Source: Actinomadura sp. WMMA1423 (GTDB lineage: Bacteria; Actinomycetota; Actinomycetes; Streptosporangiales; Streptosporangiaceae). From it: a stretch of DNA of 64,000 bases. The stretch spans positions 3,658,001 through 3,722,000 of the forward strand of contig NZ_CP041244.1 in the NCBI RefSeq assembly GCF_006547145.1. The letters are read 5' to 3'. Made by a program: the position numbers and the translations under genes. Positions within the stretch are counted from its first letter, which is position 1; every line of letters starts with the position of its first letter. The notes under the pieces were generated by a model. That model had not been told where the DNA came from, made no database searches, and saw only the letters and a list, made by a program, of their open reading frames with translations. Shown here piece after piece: positions 50,192 through 59,221 of this stretch.

Positions 50192-50433
50192 CCCCAACCC
50201 CAACCCCCACCACCACCCGCCGCCCACACGTCACCCCCAACGCCGCACACGGCCCCAGGCCCTGGGGGACGGACGAAGGACGCCCCCTTTGGGCGGGAAA
50301 TCGCGGGTTGGGGACGGGGCGAGTGAACCGGTGGCATGGTGGAGGGGGTCTAAGCATCCGGTGCGCGCGGTCCGGGTCGCGCGGGCGGTGGACGCGGGGC
50401 GTATGGCCTCGCGGTGGGAGAGGGGAACAGCCG
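50192..50433 (+). other. C-rich intergenic tract
   Basis: The first ~80 nt after the peptidase stop codon are a pyrimidine-skewed run of CCCCAACCCC-type repeats. A G-rich part follows (GGGGGACGGACGAAGGACG, GCGGTGGGAGAGGGG). I see no gene or clear hairpin. It holds the promoter and leader of the Spo0M gene. Confidence 0.4.
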
Positions 50434-52131
50434 GTGTCCTATGGGCAGATGGCGGGCGGCGGGCCGTCCGTTGACACGATCCTGGCTGAGCCGAACTGCA
50501 AACCCGGCGGGGTCGTGGCGGGCAAGGTGCACCTGCGCGGCGGTGCCGGGCCCGCGGAGATCCGGCACGTGACGCTGGCGCTGATGCCGCGCATGCAGCA
50601 CCACGGGGGTGAGACGGCGGGCCCCGAGGTCTACCGGGGAGCCCTCACGAGGGGCTTCCAGCTCGACGCCGGCGGGCAGCGGGACCTGGCGTTCTCCATT
50701 CCGCTGCCGTACGAGCTGCCGTTCACGACCGTCCTCGGACACGAGCTTCCCGGCTTCACCATCGGGATGTGCACCGAGATCGACGTCGCGGGGCAGCCCG
50801 ACCCCGGCGACATCGATCCGATCTCGGTCGAGCCGCTGGAGTCCCAGCAGTGGGTCCTCGCCTCGGTCGCCCGGCTCGGCTTCCAGATCACGAACGTGAC
50901 GTTCGAGTCGTCCAAGCTGCGGGGCGTCTCCCAGCAGCTGCCGTTCCACCAGGAGATCCACCTCAGCCCGCCGCGGTCCTTCCAGGGGCGGATCGACAAG
51001 GTCGGGCTGAGCTTCGTGGCCAGCCCGCGCGCCATGGCCTTCGTGCTGCGCGCCGAGGACCGCGAGACCCCGCGCGACGAGTCGTTCGGGGTCTTCCAGG
51101 TGGCGCACGGCGAGGCGGCCGAGACCGACTGGAACGCCAAGATCACCCGATGGCTGGAGGACGCGGCCGCGCTGCCGCGGTCGTCCCAGCCGGGCTCGGC
51201 GGCTCAGGGCGCCTCCATGGGGCAGGCGCCGCTGCCCCCGCCGGGCGGGCACTCGACGTTCCCGCCGCCACCGCCGTCCCCGGCACAGCCCGCAGCGTCC
51301 TACGGCGGGCCGGGCGAGTACGGGTCGCACGGGAACGCCCAGTTCCCGCCTCCAGCACCGGCTCCCGGGCAGCAACCGGCACCGATGGCCGGTCCTGGCC
51401 ACGCGCCGAGCCCGTCCGGCATGCCCTCCGGGCCGGGCCACGGCTTCCCGCCGCCCGCGCATTCACCGATGCCCGGTCACGGGATGCCGTCACCCGCGCC
51501 CCACGCGGCCCCGCCACCGGCCCCGCACGGGATGCCCTCCCACGGGGCGCCGCCTCCCGCGCCAGCGCACGGGCCGTCCCACGCGGCACCGCCCCCAGCA
51601 CCGCCGCACGGAATGCCATCCCACGGGGCACCGCCTCCCGCGCCGCCGCACGGGATGCCGCACGGGGCGCCGCCGCCCGCTCCGCCGGGCCCCGCGCCCT
51701 ACCCGCCGCCGGCGCACGGCGGCCCGCCCCCACCCGCGCCGCCCGGCCCGGCGCCGTACCCCGTGCACGGGCACCCGCCGGCGCACGTCCACCACGCTCC
51801 GCCCGGCTACCACGGGCACCGCCACCTCGGCCACGGCGCCGCCGCGGCCGGGCTGGTCGGCGGCGCCGCCGCGGCGGGGATCGCGGGCGGCATGGCCCTC
51901 GGCGCCGTGGACGCGGCCGGATACGCGCAGAACGTCGCGGGCTACGTCGGCGGCGCTCCCGTGGACGCCTTCGGCAACGCCCTGGCCGGCTACGCGGGCA
52001 ACGTGGCAGGCAACATGATCGCCGACGCGGCCGGCGGCGTGGCCGGAGACATCGCGGGCGACGTGGCAGGCGAACTCGCCGGCGGCGCCGCCGAAATCCT
52101 CGGCGGCCTCCTGGGCGGCCTCTTCGGCTGA
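50434..52131 (+). CDS. Spo0M-family (sporulation-control) protein with Pro-rich and Gly/Ala-rich tail
   Basis: A 565-residue protein. Residues 1-235 are the Spo0M arrestin-like fold: TILAEPNCKPGGVVAGKVHL, IRHVTLALMPRM, FSIPLPYELPFTTVLGHELP and the FHQEIHLSPPRSF block. The next ~245 residues are low-complexity Pro/His/Gly repeats (PPPAPHGMPSHGAPPPAPAH), and the last ~80 are a Gly/Ala-rich hydrophobic region ending AEILGGLLGGLFG. Spo0M-like proteins are found in spore formers and affect sporulation by an unclear route. The tail suggests membrane or filament association. GTG 50434 follows GGGAGAGGGG. The 3' end has been duplicated and decayed downstream. Confidence 0.85.
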   Translation: MSYGQMAGGGPSVDTILAEPNCKPGGVVAGKVHLRGGAGPAEIRHVTLALMPRMQHHGGETAGPEVYRGALTRGFQLDAGGQRDLAFSIPLPYELPFTTVLGHELPGFTIGMCTEIDVAGQPDPGDIDPISVEPLESQQWVLASVARLGFQITNVTFESSKLRGVSQQLPFHQEIHLSPPRSFQGRIDKVGLSFVASPRAMAFVLRAEDRETPRDESFGVFQVAHGEAAETDWNAKITRWLEDAAALPRSSQPGSAAQGASMGQAPLPPPGGHSTFPPPPPSPAQPAASYGGPGEYGSHGNAQFPPPAPAPGQQPAPMAGPGHAPSPSGMPSGPGHGFPPPAHSPMPGHGMPSPAPHAAPPPAPHGMPSHGAPPPAPAHGPSHAAPPPAPPHGMPSHGAPPPAPPHGMPHGAPPPAPPGPAPYPPPAHGGPPPPAPPGPAPYPVHGHPPAHVHHAPPGYHGHRHLGHGAAAAGLVGGAAAAGIAGGMALGAVDAAGYAQNVAGYVGGAPVDAFGNALAGYAGNVAGNMIADAAGGVAGDIAGDVAGELAGGAAEILGGLLGGLFG

Positions 52132-52410
52132 CCCCCAGCGACCACGACAAGGGGCACAACCGACAACATCGCCGACGACACCCCAGGCCACACCGCAGGC
52201 GAACCCGCCGACGGCATGGCCGAGGCCCACGGTCGCCCTGTGCGGCCTCTTCGGCCCACTCCCAGCGACCACGACCAGGGGCACGGCCGAAAACATCACG
52301 GGCGAAGTCCCATGCGAACTCCCCGGCGCCGCCGAGATCCTCGACGGCCTTCTAGGCGGTCTATTCGGCTGATCCCAGCGATCACGGCCAGGGGCACGGC
52401 CGACGACGTC
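52132..52410 (+). pseudogene. Two decayed copies of the Spo0M gene 3' end
   Basis: After the Spo0M stop codon the DNA repeats, with heavy mutation, the last codons of that gene plus its 3' flank. GGCCTCTTCGGC-CCCAGCGACCACGAC is followed by a second copy near 52245 and a third near 52358 (GGTCTATTCGGCTGATCCCAGCG). Periods are about 127 and 114 bp, and each copy contains the flank motif AGGGGCAC...GACGAC/AAAC. The frame is lost in the copies. It looks like a decaying tandem duplication of a gene end. Confidence 0.7.
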
Positions 52411-52593
52411 AGGGCCCACGCCGCTGGAGGTCCCGCGGGAAGTGAGGGGCATTGTTCGGTGGTGGTGCTCGGCCTCGGTTCGGAGCGGGTCTTCGGGGTT
52501 CGTCGCGTTCCGGGTGTCGAGAAGGTGATGCCGGCTTCGTCCCAGATACGCCAGGGGCCCGGACGGGCCGTGCGAAGAAGAGGGAGAACCAGC

Positions 52594-53034
52594 ATGGCGA
52601 TTCAGCGGATGGACAACGTCGGCATCGTCGTCGACGACCTTGGGGCCGCAGTCGCGTTCTTCGTGGAACTCGGCATGGAGGTGGAGACCGAGGCCCAGAT
52701 CGAAGGCCTGTGGGCGGACCGCACCGTCGGACTCGACGGCGTCCGGAGCGATATCGCGATGATGCGGACGCCGGACGGCCACGGCAAGCTGGAACTGACG
52801 AAGTACCGCAACCCCGCGGTGGTCGGCGGCGAGGCGAAGAACCCGCCGCCCAACACCCTGGGTCTGCATCGCGTCATGTTCGCCGTCGACGACATCGACG
52901 ACGTCGTCGCGCGGTTGCGCGGCCACGGCGCCGAACTCCTCGGGGAGGTGGCGCGGTACGGGGACAGTTACCGGCTCTGCTACCTCCGCGGTCCCGAGGG
53001 GATCATCGTCGCGCTGGCGGAGCAGCTCGGCTGA
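52594..53034 (+). CDS. VOC-superfamily protein (glyoxalase/bleomycin resistance type)
   Basis: A 146-residue VOC-fold protein. The beta-alpha-beta-beta-beta module is seen as MDNVGIVVDDLGAAVAFFVE and LHRVMFAVDDIDDVVARLRG; the second half ends with the family-typical YLRGPEGIIVALAEQL. Possible metal ligands are His in LGLHRV and Glu in LELTKYR and GPEG. Members include glyoxalase I, dioxygenases and antibiotic-binding proteins; the substrate is not clear. AGGGAGAAC precedes ATG 52594. It stands alone downstream of the decayed repeats. Confidence 0.87.
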   Translation: MAIQRMDNVGIVVDDLGAAVAFFVELGMEVETEAQIEGLWADRTVGLDGVRSDIAMMRTPDGHGKLELTKYRNPAVVGGEAKNPPPNTLGLHRVMFAVDDIDDVVARLRGHGAELLGEVARYGDSYRLCYLRGPEGIIVALAEQLG

Positions 53035-53442
53035 CGGCGCCCCGCGACCGGCCGGAGCCGCCTGCCGGACCGGGCGGAGCCGACCCGGCTCGGACGCCTC
53101 CGCCCGGGCGCGGTCGAGGGGCGGCCGGTGGGAGGGACATCGGCTCGGCTGAGCCAAGGGGGCGTCCCGGCCGATCCGGCCGGGGGTGGTCGCGATCACT
53201 CAAGGCTCCGGCGGTCTGATCAGCCGGTCCGCACGGGGCCATCAAAAGAGGGGCCGGGCCGGTGTGGGGCGGGGCCTTGGCGGTTCGGGGTCCTGGAGGC
53301 TGTTCGGGTGATCTCGGGGGGTAGCCGGAAGGACGGTGGGTAAAGGAAAAAGGGGCGTTTCGGACGGGATCCGCTGCGCACTCGGCCAACCCGGCCGGGG
53401 GTGGTTATCGTCGTGAGCGCAGCCTGCTTCCCGAGGAGTCAC
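53035..53442 (+). other. Gene-free region before the coiled-coil membrane protein gene
   Basis: Four hundred bases of very GC-rich DNA (many CGGGCGG/GGGGCCG runs, an A-rich patch at 53340-53355) with no convincing frame and no strong hairpin. It probably contains the promoter of the gene at 53443. Confidence 0.35.
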
Positions 53443-54324
53443 ATGACCACCGTGATCCTGGTTCTGCTCTGCCTCGCGATCGCCGGACGCGAGCTCTACC
53501 TGGCGTCCGACAAACGGTTGCCGCAAGCCCAGGCCGAGTTGCGCAACCTGCGGAAACAGCTGAACGAGCTCGCACGGGACCACGACGTCCTCAAGCGGGT
53601 GGTGGACGAGGCGACCGAGCCGGTCGGGATCCCGATCCCGCCGCCGCAGGCCGAGGGGCCGCCCTCCGACGTCGTGGAGCGGCTGGAGTCGGTCACCGGC
53701 CGGGTGGAGCGGCTGGAGAAGCAGTTCGGCGACCTGTCCGACGAGCTGGTGGGCATCGACCTCGACCGCGATTCGCAGCGCGCGCTGGCGCGGACGCTCG
53801 ACGCGGTGGAGCAGGACGTCCAGGAGCTGCACCGCGAGATGCTCGACCGGCTCGACCGGGAGGAGGGCGTGGTCACCGGGGCGCTGCTGAGCGAGGAGGG
53901 CGAGAGCGAGGCGCTGCTCGCGGAGGCCTACGAGCAGTGCGCCGCCGAGTGCGGGCTGCGCATCCGGCTGCGCGACCAGCGGTCGGCGCAGGCCACCGGC
54001 ACCTACTGGGGCACCGTCTACCGGATGTCCGGGCGCCGGCCCGACGTCCTGGCCGAAGACCTGTTCTCCTACGTGCGCGGCCTGTTCGACCCGAAGGACG
54101 GCGCCGCGGTGACCGTGCTGCTCACCGAGCTGGCGTCGCTGCGGGGCGGCGGCGTCGCGCGGTTCGGCTCGTTCGTCGTGGTCAGCACGCAGAGCGCGGT
54201 GCTGTGCGGCGTGCTGCCGGACGAGGGCGAGCCGCCGACCGAGCCGTGGCGGCTCGTCGAGCACATCCGCGAGCTCCCGGCCGACCGGCAGCGCGACCTC
54301 ACCTGGCTGCGCTCGGACGGCTGA
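53443..54324 (+). CDS. Membrane-anchored coiled-coil protein of unknown function
   Basis: A 293-residue protein with an N-terminal signal-anchor (MTTVILVLLCLAIAGRELYL), then heptad-rich helices (about 30-155, e.g. LRNLRKQLNELARDHDVLKR and VERLEKQFGDLSDELVGIDL) and a globular end with ALLAEAYEQCAAECGLRIRL. I do not recognise the family. It is placed tail to tail with the Pro-rich protein, sharing a CTGATCAG palindrome across their stop codons. GAGGAGTCAC precedes ATG 53443 at good distance. Confidence 0.65.
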   Translation: MTTVILVLLCLAIAGRELYLASDKRLPQAQAELRNLRKQLNELARDHDVLKRVVDEATEPVGIPIPPPQAEGPPSDVVERLESVTGRVERLEKQFGDLSDELVGIDLDRDSQRALARTLDAVEQDVQELHREMLDRLDREEGVVTGALLSEEGESEALLAEAYEQCAAECGLRIRLRDQRSAQATGTYWGTVYRMSGRRPDVLAEDLFSYVRGLFDPKDGAAVTVLLTELASLRGGGVARFGSFVVVSTQSAVLCGVLPDEGEPPTEPWRLVEHIRELPADRQRDLTWLRSDG

Positions 54325-55587
54325 TCAGGGCCGGACGAATCGGGGTGCCCCGGCCGTCCGGTCCACCCTGAACGCCAGCAGGCACCGCGGGACCCGCGCC
54401 GCGTCGATCTGGAGGCACAGCCCGAGCCCGAGGTCCGGGTCGACGACGACCACGCGCCGCAGGGCCCGCAGCGCGCGCCGCGCCCGGATCCGCGTCTCCG
54501 GGCGGCCCGCCTCGCGCACCGTGCCGGTGACGACCCGGCCCGCGTAGCGCCAGAGCGCCACCGAGTCCAGCACGCGCACGCCCGCCGACGTCAGGTTCGC
54601 GACGATCACGACACCGCTGTCGTCGTCCTCGGACGGCGACGGGGCCGACAGCGGCCCGTCGCCCGGCAGGTCGCGCGGCGCCTGCGGCCCGCCGACCGCG
54701 CGGTGGTAGCGCAGCGGGTCGAGCGTGTCGATCACGAAGGCCCCCGCGTACGGGCGGGAGGCGCGCGGCGGGCGCGTCAGTCCGGGCATCGGCGCCCATG
54801 CCGCCCGCACGCCGAGGCGGGCGCTGAGGTCGAGCACGATGCCGGCCTCGTCCAACCACGCCGGCACTCCGAGCTTGGCCGCGGACGTCCGGTCGAGGGC
54901 GTCCATGGTCTGCCACAGCTCGTCGGTGCGGCGGGAGAGCGTCGAGGCCATCCCGAGACCGGGGAACGCGCTCTCCAGCACGGCCAGCGTCGCCCGCCAC
55001 GTGGGGCTGCCCACGAACTCGGCCACGAACGCGTCCGCCATGGCCCTGCGCCGCTCGGGGTCGGACATGGGGCCGGGCTGCTGCGGCGGCTCCCACTGCG
55101 GCGCGGGGATGTCGGGGGCGGTCACCGAAGGCGGCTCGGCGGAGAGCCCCTTCCCCGGCAGGAACGGCTCGTCGTCACTTCGCGCGTGCCGCCCGGTGGG
55201 CGCGGGGCCGGTCTCCCGGGGCGTCCAGGACTCGCCCGTCGCCGGCTCGCCCGGGCTGAACCCTGGAGGCGTCTCGCGCGGCGCCCACAGCGGGTCCTCG
55301 TGGGCCGCGGGCGTCTCGGCGGGGGGCGGGGCCGGGGGCGGCATGTGGGGCGTCCAGGGCTCGTTCTCCGGCTCCGGCGGTGGCTGGACGGGAACCCAGT
55401 CCGACGGCGGCTCCGCCGGGGCCGGGTCCAGGGCCGGCTCGGAGGACGGCTCGGGGACGATGCCCTTGCCCGCCACGTGGACGTCCTCGGGGTACGGACC
55501 TGGGCGGGGTGCGGTCTCGGGGCCGGCCTCCTCGGGGCCGGAGTCTTCGGGCTGAGGGGTGCGACGGTCGCGCGGGCCGAATCTCAC
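54325..55587 (-). CDS. Proline-rich N-terminus/conserved globular C-terminus, unknown function
   Basis: A 420-residue protein. The first ~180 residues are disordered and Pro/Glu-rich (EEAGPETAPRPGPYPEDVHV, PPPEPENEPWTPHMPPP). The rest is globular, with MADAFVAEFVGSPTWRATLA, LGVPAWLDEAGIVLDLSARL and VVVDPDLGLGLCLQIDAARV. I do not recognise the family. The start GTG 55587 has AGGA upstream. It lies 39 nt downstream of the 290-residue unknown protein gene on the same strand, so they form a probable operon. Its stop codon abuts that of the coiled-coil gene. Confidence 0.65.
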   Translation of the reverse strand: MRFGPRDRRTPQPEDSGPEEAGPETAPRPGPYPEDVHVAGKGIVPEPSSEPALDPAPAEPPSDWVPVQPPPEPENEPWTPHMPPPAPPPAETPAAHEDPLWAPRETPPGFSPGEPATGESWTPRETGPAPTGRHARSDDEPFLPGKGLSAEPPSVTAPDIPAPQWEPPQQPGPMSDPERRRAMADAFVAEFVGSPTWRATLAVLESAFPGLGMASTLSRRTDELWQTMDALDRTSAAKLGVPAWLDEAGIVLDLSARLGVRAAWAPMPGLTRPPRASRPYAGAFVIDTLDPLRYHRAVGGPQAPRDLPGDGPLSAPSPSEDDDSGVVIVANLTSAGVRVLDSVALWRYAGRVVTGTVREAGRPETRIRARRALRALRRVVVVDPDLGLGLCLQIDAARVPRCLLAFRVDRTAGAPRFVRP

Positions 55588-55626
55588 GATGACGATCCTG
55601 CGCCGAGATCAAGATCATCGGCAAGC

Positions 55627-56499
55627 TCATCCGGGACCGAAGAGCGTGGTGCACAGGGTCCGGAGGCGGTCCGGGCCGTCCTCGGCGGGCAGCACGGTGA
55701 GGACGGGGTCCGGGGACGGGTCGTGGCGCAGCCGGACCGGAACCTCGCGCCGCGCCGGCTCGTCGGCACCCTGAGCTGCGGCGATGTCACGCAGGCCGAC
55801 CGAGACGATCTCGGGGATCTCGACGACGAGGGGCTGCTCGCCGGCGGGCAGCTCCTCCAGCCAGAGGTCCAGGACGTGGTGGGCGAGACCGTTCAGCAGG
55901 CGGCCCCAGGGCCCGAGGAGGCCCGGCGGGACGTTCTCCGTCTGGAGTTCGGGGAGCCCGAACCTGCCGAGCCCCTTGGTGGTGATGTAGGCGCCGTCCG
56001 GGCCGGTGGTGTGCGGAAGGAGCATCCAGTCGGTGAGCCGGACGGCGCCGTCCGGCCCCGGCAGGGAGCCGAACAGCCGGTCCCGCGTGAGGACCTGCGG
56101 CGTGAAGACGTCGACCACCGGGGCGGACGCGGCCGCCCCGACGGCGCCCGCGACGGCGCGGGCGGCCCACTCGTGCGCGGGCGGCCGCCCCGGACGGTAC
56201 GCGGCGCGCACGGCGAGGACGTGCGCCGCGGCGGCGACGGCCTCCACGTAGGGCGCGGGCCCGCCGTACGCGGTGAGCAGGTCGGCGGGCAGCGGCGGGA
56301 AGTCGGCCGCCGGGCGCTGGTCGAGGGTGAGCATGGGGCTGCCGAGCATGCCGAGGACGAGGTCGCGCAAGGGCGGTGAGGTGCGCCGCGCCACCTCCTC
56401 GCGGGCGAGCTCCGCCGGGTCGGGGATCGGATCGGCGAGCGCCACGGCGTAGGTGCCGTAGAGCGTCTCCGGGACCGGCAGCGTCAGCTTCTCACCCAA
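55627..56499 (-). CDS. Unknown conserved-type protein, 290 residues
   Basis: A soluble 290-residue protein with no membrane segment. Notable parts are TLYGTYAVALADPIPDPAEL, LLTAYGGPAPYVEAVAAAAH, FGSLPGPDGAVRLTDWMLLP, YITTKGLGRFGLPELQTENV and DLWLEELPAGEQPLVVEIPE. Only one cysteine. I cannot place it. TTG 56499 is chosen because GGGGGACGAT lies just upstream; the same frame is open well upstream and may include an earlier start. It is 137 nt downstream of the SpoIIE-type phosphatase gene and transcribed in the same direction. Confidence 0.6.
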   Translation of the reverse strand: MGEKLTLPVPETLYGTYAVALADPIPDPAELAREEVARRTSPPLRDLVLGMLGSPMLTLDQRPAADFPPLPADLLTAYGGPAPYVEAVAAAAHVLAVRAAYRPGRPPAHEWAARAVAGAVGAAASAPVVDVFTPQVLTRDRLFGSLPGPDGAVRLTDWMLLPHTTGPDGAYITTKGLGRFGLPELQTENVPPGLLGPWGRLLNGLAHHVLDLWLEELPAGEQPLVVEIPEIVSVGLRDIAAAQGADEPARREVPVRLRHDPSPDPVLTVLPAEDGPDRLRTLCTTLFGPG

Positions 56500-56636
56500 A
56501 TCGTCCCCCGGTGGGCCTCGACGAACGGCGACCCTTCGATCAGAACGAAGCGGGCGTTGGAAAGTATCTGGCGCGAACGAGACAGTTACCTCCCAAAGCC
56601 GCGAGCCACCCCACGACCACGCCCCCGACCGTGCCT

Positions 56637-59042
56637 TCAGCGGGAGGGGACGCGTTGCTCGAACCAGACGACCTTGCCTCCCTCGGTGCGGTGGGTGCCC
56701 CAGCGGGTAGCCAGGTGGCCGACGAGCTGGAGGCCCCGTCCGGACTCGTCGGTGGCGTCGGAGTGCCGCAGATGGGGCAGGTCGGCGCCGTCGTCGTGCA
56801 CCTCGCAGAGCAGCGTGCGGCCCTTGATCAGGCGGAGGCCGACCGAGCCGGCGCCGTGGACGAGCGCGTTGGTGACGAGCTCGCTGACGAGCAGCCGCGC
56901 GGTGTCGGCGAGGTCGTGCAGGCCCCAGCCGTCGAGGCGGACGCCGACCTGCGCGCGGATCCACGGGACGCTGCCGGGCACGGGTTCGAGCTCCCAGGTG
57001 ACGACGTCGTCGAGGGGGATGCCGTCGAACCCGACCGCGACGATGGCGATGTCGTCGGCGGGGGTGGGCGCGGCGAGGCCGTCGAGCAGGTGGTCGCAGG
57101 TGCGGTCGAGGTCGCCGGGCGCCTCGGCGAGCCGGGCGCGCAGCTCCTCCAGCCCGGTGTCGATGTCGCGGTCGCGGCGTTCCAGGAGGCCGTCGGTGCA
57201 CAGCACGAGCCGGGACCCGTCGTCGACCTTGAACTCCGTCGTCTCGAACGGCTCGCCCCCGACCCCGATGGGCACGCCCGGCGGGACGGGCAGCACGCGG
57301 CTCTCCCCGTCCGCCGCGACGAGGACGGGCGGGACGTGCCCGGCGCTCGCGACCGTGCACCGCCGCTCGACCGGGTCGTAGACGGCGAACAGGCAGGTGG
57401 CGAGGTAGTCCTCGCCGAGCCGGCGGGCGAGGCCGTCGAGCTGGCGCAGCACCCGGTCGGGCCGCATGTCCTCGGCGGCGAGGGTGCGGACGGCGGTGCG
57501 CAGCTGGCCCATGATCGCGGCCGAGGTGAGGCCGTGCCCCATCACGTCGCCGACGACGAGGCCGAGCCGGCAGCCGGGCAGCGGGATGGCGTCGAACCAG
57601 TCACCGCCGACCTGGGCCGCCTGCTCGGCGGGCCGGTAGCGGTAGCGGACGCGCGCCCCGGCGACGTCGGGCGGGTCGTCGGGGAGCATGCTGCGCTGCA
57701 GCTCCTCGGCGACCTGGACCTCGCGCCGGTACAGCCGCCCGTTGTCGACGCAGAGCGCCGCGCGCCGGGCCAGCTCGTCGACCATGGCGAGGTCGAGCTC
57801 GTCGAACCCGTGCCGGTCGGGCTTGCGGAGCAGCATGAACGTGCCGAGCACGCGGCCCCTCGCGATCAGCGGGGCGACCAGCAGCGCGCGGCCGGCGAAC
57901 AGGGGCCGCGAGCCGCCGGCGCCGAACGCGGCGGCGAGCCGGGCGGCCTGCCCGTCGTCCACGCGCGGGATGTGCACGGGCCGCCCGGTGCGCATGGCCT
58001 GGACGGACGGGGTGCAGGGCGGCAGGGAGAGCGGCTCGTCCTCGGGGACGGCGTCGTCCCAGCGGCCGGGCTCGTCGTTGTGGGCGACGGCGACGCGGCG
58101 CATCGGCGTGTTCTCGTCGACCTCGTCCGCGGGCGGCGCGGAGTCGGTGACGACGCTTTCGAGCAGCTCGACGGCGGCGAGGTCGGCGAGCCGCGGCACG
58201 AGGACCTCGGCGAGCGTCCGGGCGGCCTGGAGGTGGTCGAGCGAGCTGCCGATCTGCTCGCCGGCGGCGCCGAGGAAGGCGAGCGGCTCCAGCGCGTGGG
58301 GGAAGCCCCGCCGGGCGCGCGGCGGGAGGGCCCCCGGCGTGCGCGGCGCCGGACGGGGCAGGGGGACCGTCGGCGCGGCGGCGGGGGCGGCCCTGGTCTG
58401 CGGGACGATGGGCAGCCGGAGGGTGAGGCCCAGCGACACCGCCGGGCAGCCGAGGGCGAGCACCTGGGAGGCGATCGTCCCGAAAGCGGCGGGGTCGAGC
58501 GCGGGCAGGAGTTCGGCGAGGCGGTCGGCGAACGGGGCGGCGAACGGGTCGGGCCCGTCGGGCGAGGGGCCCGCGAGGGTGGGCTCGACCCGCAGCAGCC
58601 GGACGGTGGCCGGGCGGCGCGCGGCGCCGTCGGACGGGCCGGGCCCGCCGGGCGGTGCGAGCAGCAGGTCGCCGACCGTGATGCCGGGCCCGTCGCGGCG
58701 GAGCCTGCGCAGGTCGGCGGCCAGCGCGAGGACCCTGACGCCGTCGTCGCCGGGGGCCCCGTCGATGGGGTAGATCCACCAGCCGACCTCGGCCGGCTCC
58801 CCGGTGTCGGCGCGCGGCAGGGTGCAGGCGCCGCACCAGACGTGCCCGAAGGCCTCCGGCTCGAAGGCGCCGCGGTGCTCCCGGGGCAGCCGGAGCAGGT
58901 CGGCGGGCGGGCGGCCCATGGCCTGCGGCCGCGCGGCGCCGAACAGGTCGGCGGCGGTGTCGTCCCAGTGGCTGATGCGGCCGCGGTCGTTCACCATGAC
59001 GGCCGTCATCCTGGTGACGCCCAGCAGATCCGCGATGACCAT
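56637..59042 (-). CDS. SpoIIE-type PP2C phosphatase with PAS, GAF and RsbW-like kinase domains
   Basis: An 801-residue signalling protein. PAS-like region (about 1-60: MTAVMVNDRGRISHWDDTAA), a long Pro/Gly-rich middle, a GAF domain (about 260-440) ending VDELARRAALCVDN, then SpoIIE/PP2C (about 455-650) with RYRPAEQAAQVGGDWFDAIP, VVGDVMGHGLTSAAIMGQLR and LVLCTDGLLERRDRDIDTGL. The last domain (about 665-795) is an RsbW-like ATPase: LLVSELVTNALVHGAG and ESGRGLQLVGHLATRWGTHR. Fusion of phosphatase and kinase lets one protein both activate and inhibit a STAS partner. ATG 59042 follows GGGGGAGGGGG. Confidence 0.9.
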   Translation of the reverse strand: MVIADLLGVTRMTAVMVNDRGRISHWDDTAADLFGAARPQAMGRPPADLLRLPREHRGAFEPEAFGHVWCGACTLPRADTGEPAEVGWWIYPIDGAPGDDGVRVLALAADLRRLRRDGPGITVGDLLLAPPGGPGPSDGAARRPATVRLLRVEPTLAGPSPDGPDPFAAPFADRLAELLPALDPAAFGTIASQVLALGCPAVSLGLTLRLPIVPQTRAAPAAAPTVPLPRPAPRTPGALPPRARRGFPHALEPLAFLGAAGEQIGSSLDHLQAARTLAEVLVPRLADLAAVELLESVVTDSAPPADEVDENTPMRRVAVAHNDEPGRWDDAVPEDEPLSLPPCTPSVQAMRTGRPVHIPRVDDGQAARLAAAFGAGGSRPLFAGRALLVAPLIARGRVLGTFMLLRKPDRHGFDELDLAMVDELARRAALCVDNGRLYRREVQVAEELQRSMLPDDPPDVAGARVRYRYRPAEQAAQVGGDWFDAIPLPGCRLGLVVGDVMGHGLTSAAIMGQLRTAVRTLAAEDMRPDRVLRQLDGLARRLGEDYLATCLFAVYDPVERRCTVASAGHVPPVLVAADGESRVLPVPPGVPIGVGGEPFETTEFKVDDGSRLVLCTDGLLERRDRDIDTGLEELRARLAEAPGDLDRTCDHLLDGLAAPTPADDIAIVAVGFDGIPLDDVVTWELEPVPGSVPWIRAQVGVRLDGWGLHDLADTARLLVSELVTNALVHGAGSVGLRLIKGRTLLCEVHDDGADLPHLRHSDATDESGRGLQLVGHLATRWGTHRTEGGKVVWFEQRVPSR

Positions 59043-59155
59043 GCGGTCCCCCTCCCCCGAGCGGACGCCGGCCGAAGGCCGCTCCGGCAACACGCGGTAA
59101 GGGCGAAGCTACATGCTGTGAGTGCGGTTCGCTCGGGATCCGCGGAATACCTCCG

Positions 59156-59173
59156 GGTGAGTGCTCACTCACC
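59156..59173. promoter_or_regulatory. TetR operator upstream of the TetR gene at 59222
   Basis: GGTGAGTgctcACTCACC is a perfect 7-bp inverted repeat with a 4-nt spacer, 49 nt before the chosen start codon. This GTGAGT...ACTCAC form is common for TetR sites. Confidence 0.75.
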
Positions 59174-59221
59174 GCGTCCGGCCCGTGCTAACGTCCACCG
59201 GGAAGGCGAGGTGGGGCGGGG

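Noticed and set aside
50192..50300. CCCCAACCCC-type run as a possible CRISPR-like or telomere-like repeat
   Set aside because: No regular unit or spacer pattern; it is a pyrimidine-skewed tract only.
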